DNA from: Ottelia alismoides | Taxonomy: Eukaryota; Streptophyta; Magnoliopsida; Alismatales; Hydrocharitaceae | Length of the DNA: 64,000 nucleotides | Direction: 5' to 3' | Assembly: GCA_037367405.1 (NCBI GenBank) | Contig: JAZKJV010003278.1 | Location: 729,431 to 793,430 of the forward strand | Shown: positions 60,609 to 64,000 of the stretch, piece by piece | How positions within the stretch are numbered: the first letter of the stretch is position 1 | Layout of the letters: each line of letters opens with the position of its first letter | The notes under the pieces: generated by a model | Database searches by the model: none | What the model saw: only the letters and a program-made list of their open reading frames with translations | Told to the model about the DNA's origin: nothing | Program-made: the position numbers and the translations under genes

Positions 60609-63600
60609 TGGTGAGCAGCCAAGAGACATGGGTTAGGAAATAAAAATAAAGAGTCGTTGCGACCCGGATCACCAGGACAAAGCTCAACAAGAAAAATAGA
60701 AACCGCTCAATTCAAGAAGATAAATAAAACAATCAAAGCACTCAAATCTATGCCAGCGATCTCCGCTATTTATTTAATCTAGTATATCGACCAAGGTCGA
60801 ACTCATGGAGCACAAGAAACCTTCGAAGTAGTCAGAATCAGACAATAAAATGCATATTTTTATTAATTTTTAATTTTGCAAATTTTTATATTTTTAAATT
60901 AATAAGTAAAATCAAACAAGTAAGAAAACTATGCACACAATCACACCTTTTTAATTTTTGTAAATACCTAAAATGCTCAAAAATTCGAAATAAAAATATT
61001 TTTGTATTTTTCAAATATTCAAATGTTTTTTATGATTTTCTGGGGTTTTTTTCTAATTTTTATGTGATTTTATAAAGATAAAACAAGAGCTAAATAGGGA
61101 AACAGTACACATCCAGGACAAAATGACAAATTAAAAAATACTTAAATGTCCAAGTGTCCTACTTATAATTTTATGAAAAAGTGAATCAAAAGATCAAACA
61201 ACATAAATTGAAATTGTAATTATTTTAATTTTCTAGAATTTCTTATAATTTTTATAATTTTTTGAGAGTTTTTAGATTTGTAGGGTTTTTACAATGATCT
61301 TTAAAATAAAAATACTACTGAAAGTAAAGTAAATAAAAACATTCAGTCACTAATTTGTATGGAATTTTTAAAGCAATTTTATAATTTTTATGAAGTTTAT
61401 AAAAAAGATAGAACATCTTTTATGGGTTTTTTATTATTAGAAAATAAAACAAAACACGAAATTAATCCAAAAAACTAATAAATATTACGTGTTAGCAGGA
61501 GCTCATAGTAATTTTATGTAATTTTTTGACTTAATTAAGTAATTATTTAATTAGAAACAAAACACACAGGTTGTAGGGTGCTTGTTGCAATTAAAATAAA
61601 TTCTAGGGGACAAATACAAACACGCATGAGAAATATAGGGCTAAAGATGCAAAAAGCCCAGGTGAACACGTGCACCACACGTGAGTCAGGCAATCGAGGG
61701 TATAAATGCAAATACTAAAAAGTTCTCATTCAAATCACAACATACATGAAGTCCATGGTATAAAATACAAATGTACCAGAAAAGCACGTGAGGCTACACG
61801 TGAGTTCCCATAGATTGGACTAAAATGCAAATGCTGAAAACTCAAATGTCTAATTGCAAAATGTCCAACCTTTTTTAAACTACGACAAATATTTATAGGA
61901 CTAAATAACAAAAGCAAAACAGATAAGGGTCTAAGTGCAAATTACCCTTTATTAAATGCGATCCAACGGTCGAGGAAGCCCACTTATGATCGGACGGTTG
62001 AGATGGGTAAATACCCCTTTTACGATGGAGGGTGCAGATAAGGTCCTTAGATGCATCTGATGGTCGGAGGCATCCCGTAGATGAGCGGCTAGGATTAGAA
62101 CTGGAGAGGCCCTCGATCAGACGGCTGAAGCGACGTCTGGAAGAATGGGGAAGAACTCACCTCCGGCGAGTTTTGATCGGCTCTAGCGTCCGTCTCTGAC
62201 GTCCTCAGGAGCTGCTGGAATATGGAAGAGGTCGGCGATGATGCTCCGCAGCGGCTGAGTAGCTCACAAGGGGCCAAGACTGGGTAGAGGGCCCTAGGCG
62301 TTTACGGTCGACCTAGATTACTCTTGTGGGTTTCTTGACCTTCTGATGAGATCTCAATGCGCTCCAACCCTGTAGGAGGAAGGCTCTTGCTCGGAGGGTG
62401 GTTCCGGCACATGTTAGAGCATCAAGAACAGTAAATGGAGGGTGGACAGGCAGGTCTGGAAATGCGAGGGAATCGACCTGTGGGGAGGGCTCTAATCCAA
62501 TGGCTCAGCCACTGTGGAAGGTTGCAGAACGAACTAGAAATGATAGGAAGTCGGAGTGGGGTGTATGATAGTCGGAGTGCAGTGGAATGATGGAATGGGT
62601 TCGTTGATCGGAGATGCTCTGTTTCTCGGGTAAAAGGTGGATTAAAGTGGAAAACGGAGGTGTAGAGGGTACCTAAAGATGATCGAAGACGCCTGGGGAT
62701 GCAAACTGAAGTCCACGAGGGGTTTTGGCCTCGATGGCTGGCGTAGCTAGAGGCTTGTCTCCTCGCGGCAGAGCTGAGGTTGCACCTCGCCGGACCTAGG
62801 GCTAGCACGCTCCAAAAGGCTCCCACGCCCTCCCTCTCGCTCGTTGTCATTGTGGGAAAGGTGAACGGTTAGGCAGGTGATTGTGGCGCAACCAAAAGGT
62901 GGAGGAAAAGGAGGGGGTGGTGCAGGTTATATAGAAGTGAGGGTCTGACATGGAGGAGGCATGGCCCGTGAAACAAGGCAGGGATCGAGGAGGAGAATGT
63001 CGGGCGAAGATTAGGGATCTAAGCCTCGTATTCGGAGCTTGGAATCGAGGAAAAAGATGGTCAAATCAAGCAGCTAAAAATGGGAGAAATAGATGTGAAA
63101 CCCGATTCGACGAGAAAGGGCGCTCGGGGGACTAGTTGACCGGAGTCAACAATCCGAGGTGGCCCAATCAGAAGGGGAGGAGAATAGGACAAAACACACT
63201 ACAGGACAAAATAGATGAGAAAAATAAAGATAATTACATAAAAATAATAAATGAATTTAAATGGAAAAAAGAATAAAATAAAAATTGTTTATTATTTTTC
63301 AAAGAATTTTCTATGATTTTTAAATATTTTTTGAAAAATAAATTAGTTTATATACAATATATAGTGTTTTATACAGGTATAATATACATATGTATTATGT
63401 ATAATTATTTTTATTTTATTGTTTTACATAAATACTCGTAGTTTTATATTTTATTTATTTTCAACATAATATTAGGAATATAAAATAATTTTTATTGTAT
63501 TTTTATGAGTTATTTACAGGTTTAGAATAAATAGGGGGTGTAGTATATATACATGTATTTTGTACAATTGAAGAGGATTTTATTTTTTATTTTTATTTAA

Positions 63601-63999
63601 GTTTTATGATTTTTATTTTCTTTTATATTATTATTAAAACTATATACAATGAAGTAAAAATAATATTTAACTTTAATTTTGTCAAAATAATTATTTATGC
63701 ACATAGGTAGTATGTACAACACAAAGTAGACCCTATCTCTCTCTACTTATTTTATTTTGCGATCAAGTCAGGGCTTTACCTTCTCTCGAGGTTCGGGTCA
63801 CTCTGTATTTATTATAAATACCTCCTTCCTTTTTATTTTCCTTTATTCTTTTATTTTTGCACAAACACATGCTAATTAAGCAATATTAACATATGCATGC
63901 TAAATGCTATGTTATTGTATTTACAGTCATTTACATGTTGTTTTGCCAAGACAAATAGCTAAAATAAAATAATAAAGAGTGAGAATCAGGGACTCGTCA
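60609..63999 (-). repeat. 5' LTR of copy A (3391 bp)
   Basis: Runs from TGGTGA (60609) to TCGTCA (63994-63999). Both ends align with 49331-50355. AT-rich at 60609-61940 and 63190-63999, GC-rich between. A minus-strand frame of 142 codons (62422-62850) starts 77 bp below the TATA box. One base (A, 64000) of flank is visible. Confidence 0.9.
62927..63149 (-). promoter_or_regulatory. LTR promoter of copy A
   Basis: CTATATAA (minus, 62927-62934) lies 202 bp below TTGACT/GGTCAA motifs at 63136-63149, with an ATTGGG (CCAAT-like) motif at about 63155. This matches copies D and E. It is absent from the 3' LTR of the same element through deletion. Confidence 0.5.
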
Positions 64000-64000
64000 A

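Larger units (their letters stand above)
49331..63999 (-). mobile_element. Ty3/gypsy copy A, nearly complete (Athila/Tat type)
   Basis: 14.7 kb, minus strand. The 5' LTR is at 60609-63999, primer site 60587-60604, leader to about 59205, gag about 57020-59204, acidic segment 56558-57019, protease, RT, RNase H, integrase (stop at 52469), 3' non-coding region 50356-52468, and 3' LTR 49331-50355, which lacks 2.36 kb. Motif style (KEISKWW, SLCNAPVTFQRCM, FMDD, VADHLSR) and the long non-coding 3' part place it in the Athila/Tat group. The LTRs differ at many positions, so the insertion is not recent. Stops and shifts throughout. Confidence 0.9.

Overview
The window looks like repeat-rich nuclear DNA of a flowering plant. 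I see no intact host gene. The supporting evidence is Ty3/gypsy polyproteins of the Athila/Tat type, a Ty1/copia element with the plant initiator-tRNA primer site, and blocks of plant-mitochondrial character, one of which carries a fragment of cox2. Species cannot be told from the sequence. A large plant mitochondrial genome holding nuclear transposons is a less likely alternative.

Layout. 1-6540 is a mitochondrial-like block with a cox2 fragment. 6541-12998 is gypsy copy C (minus strand: truncated LTR, 3' non-coding region, integrase, end of RNase H). 12996-25704 is a plus-strand copia element lying inside C; it holds an inverted solo LTR of a related copia at about 15750-18451. 25705-26065 is the RT of C, resuming after the copia. 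26066-28985 is a second mitochondrial-like block. 28986-34024 is gypsy copy E, the only one on the plus strand (end of Gag, protease, LTR). 34025-43852 is gypsy copy D (minus: LTR, 3' non-coding region, pol, end of gag). 43853-49330 is gypsy copy B (minus: truncated LTR, 3' non-coding region, integrase). 49331-63999 is gypsy copy A (minus), nearly complete with both LTRs and primer site, inserted into the integrase of B. B should resume just past the window end.

The five gypsy copies belong to one family. In element order this has an LTR of about 3.0-3.4 kb bounded by TGATGA/TCATCA, a primer site of the GGCACCGTTGCTGGGG kind, a 1.4 kb leader, gag, an acidic GGTDAT-repeat segment, protease, RT, RNase H, integrase, a 2.0-2.3 kb 3' non-coding region, a polypurine tract and the second LTR. 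Every copy is broken by stops, frameshifts or lost catalytic residues, though different copies keep different active sites.

The most unusual structure is in the 3' non-coding region. Four copies (A, B, C, D) keep one long stem-loop followed by three (four in B) short hairpins of up to 13 bp stem, spaced about 87 bp apart in A and D. Each is flanked by a copy of the same purine tract (AAGTATAGGGGG on the element strand) that precedes the LTR. The LTRs also share a W-box-like TTGACC motif about 200-225 bp upstream of a TATA box, placed where an AT-rich U3 turns into a GC-rich R/U5. The best leads are the hairpin and purine-tract array, the promoter deletion in one LTR of A, and the nested junctions.
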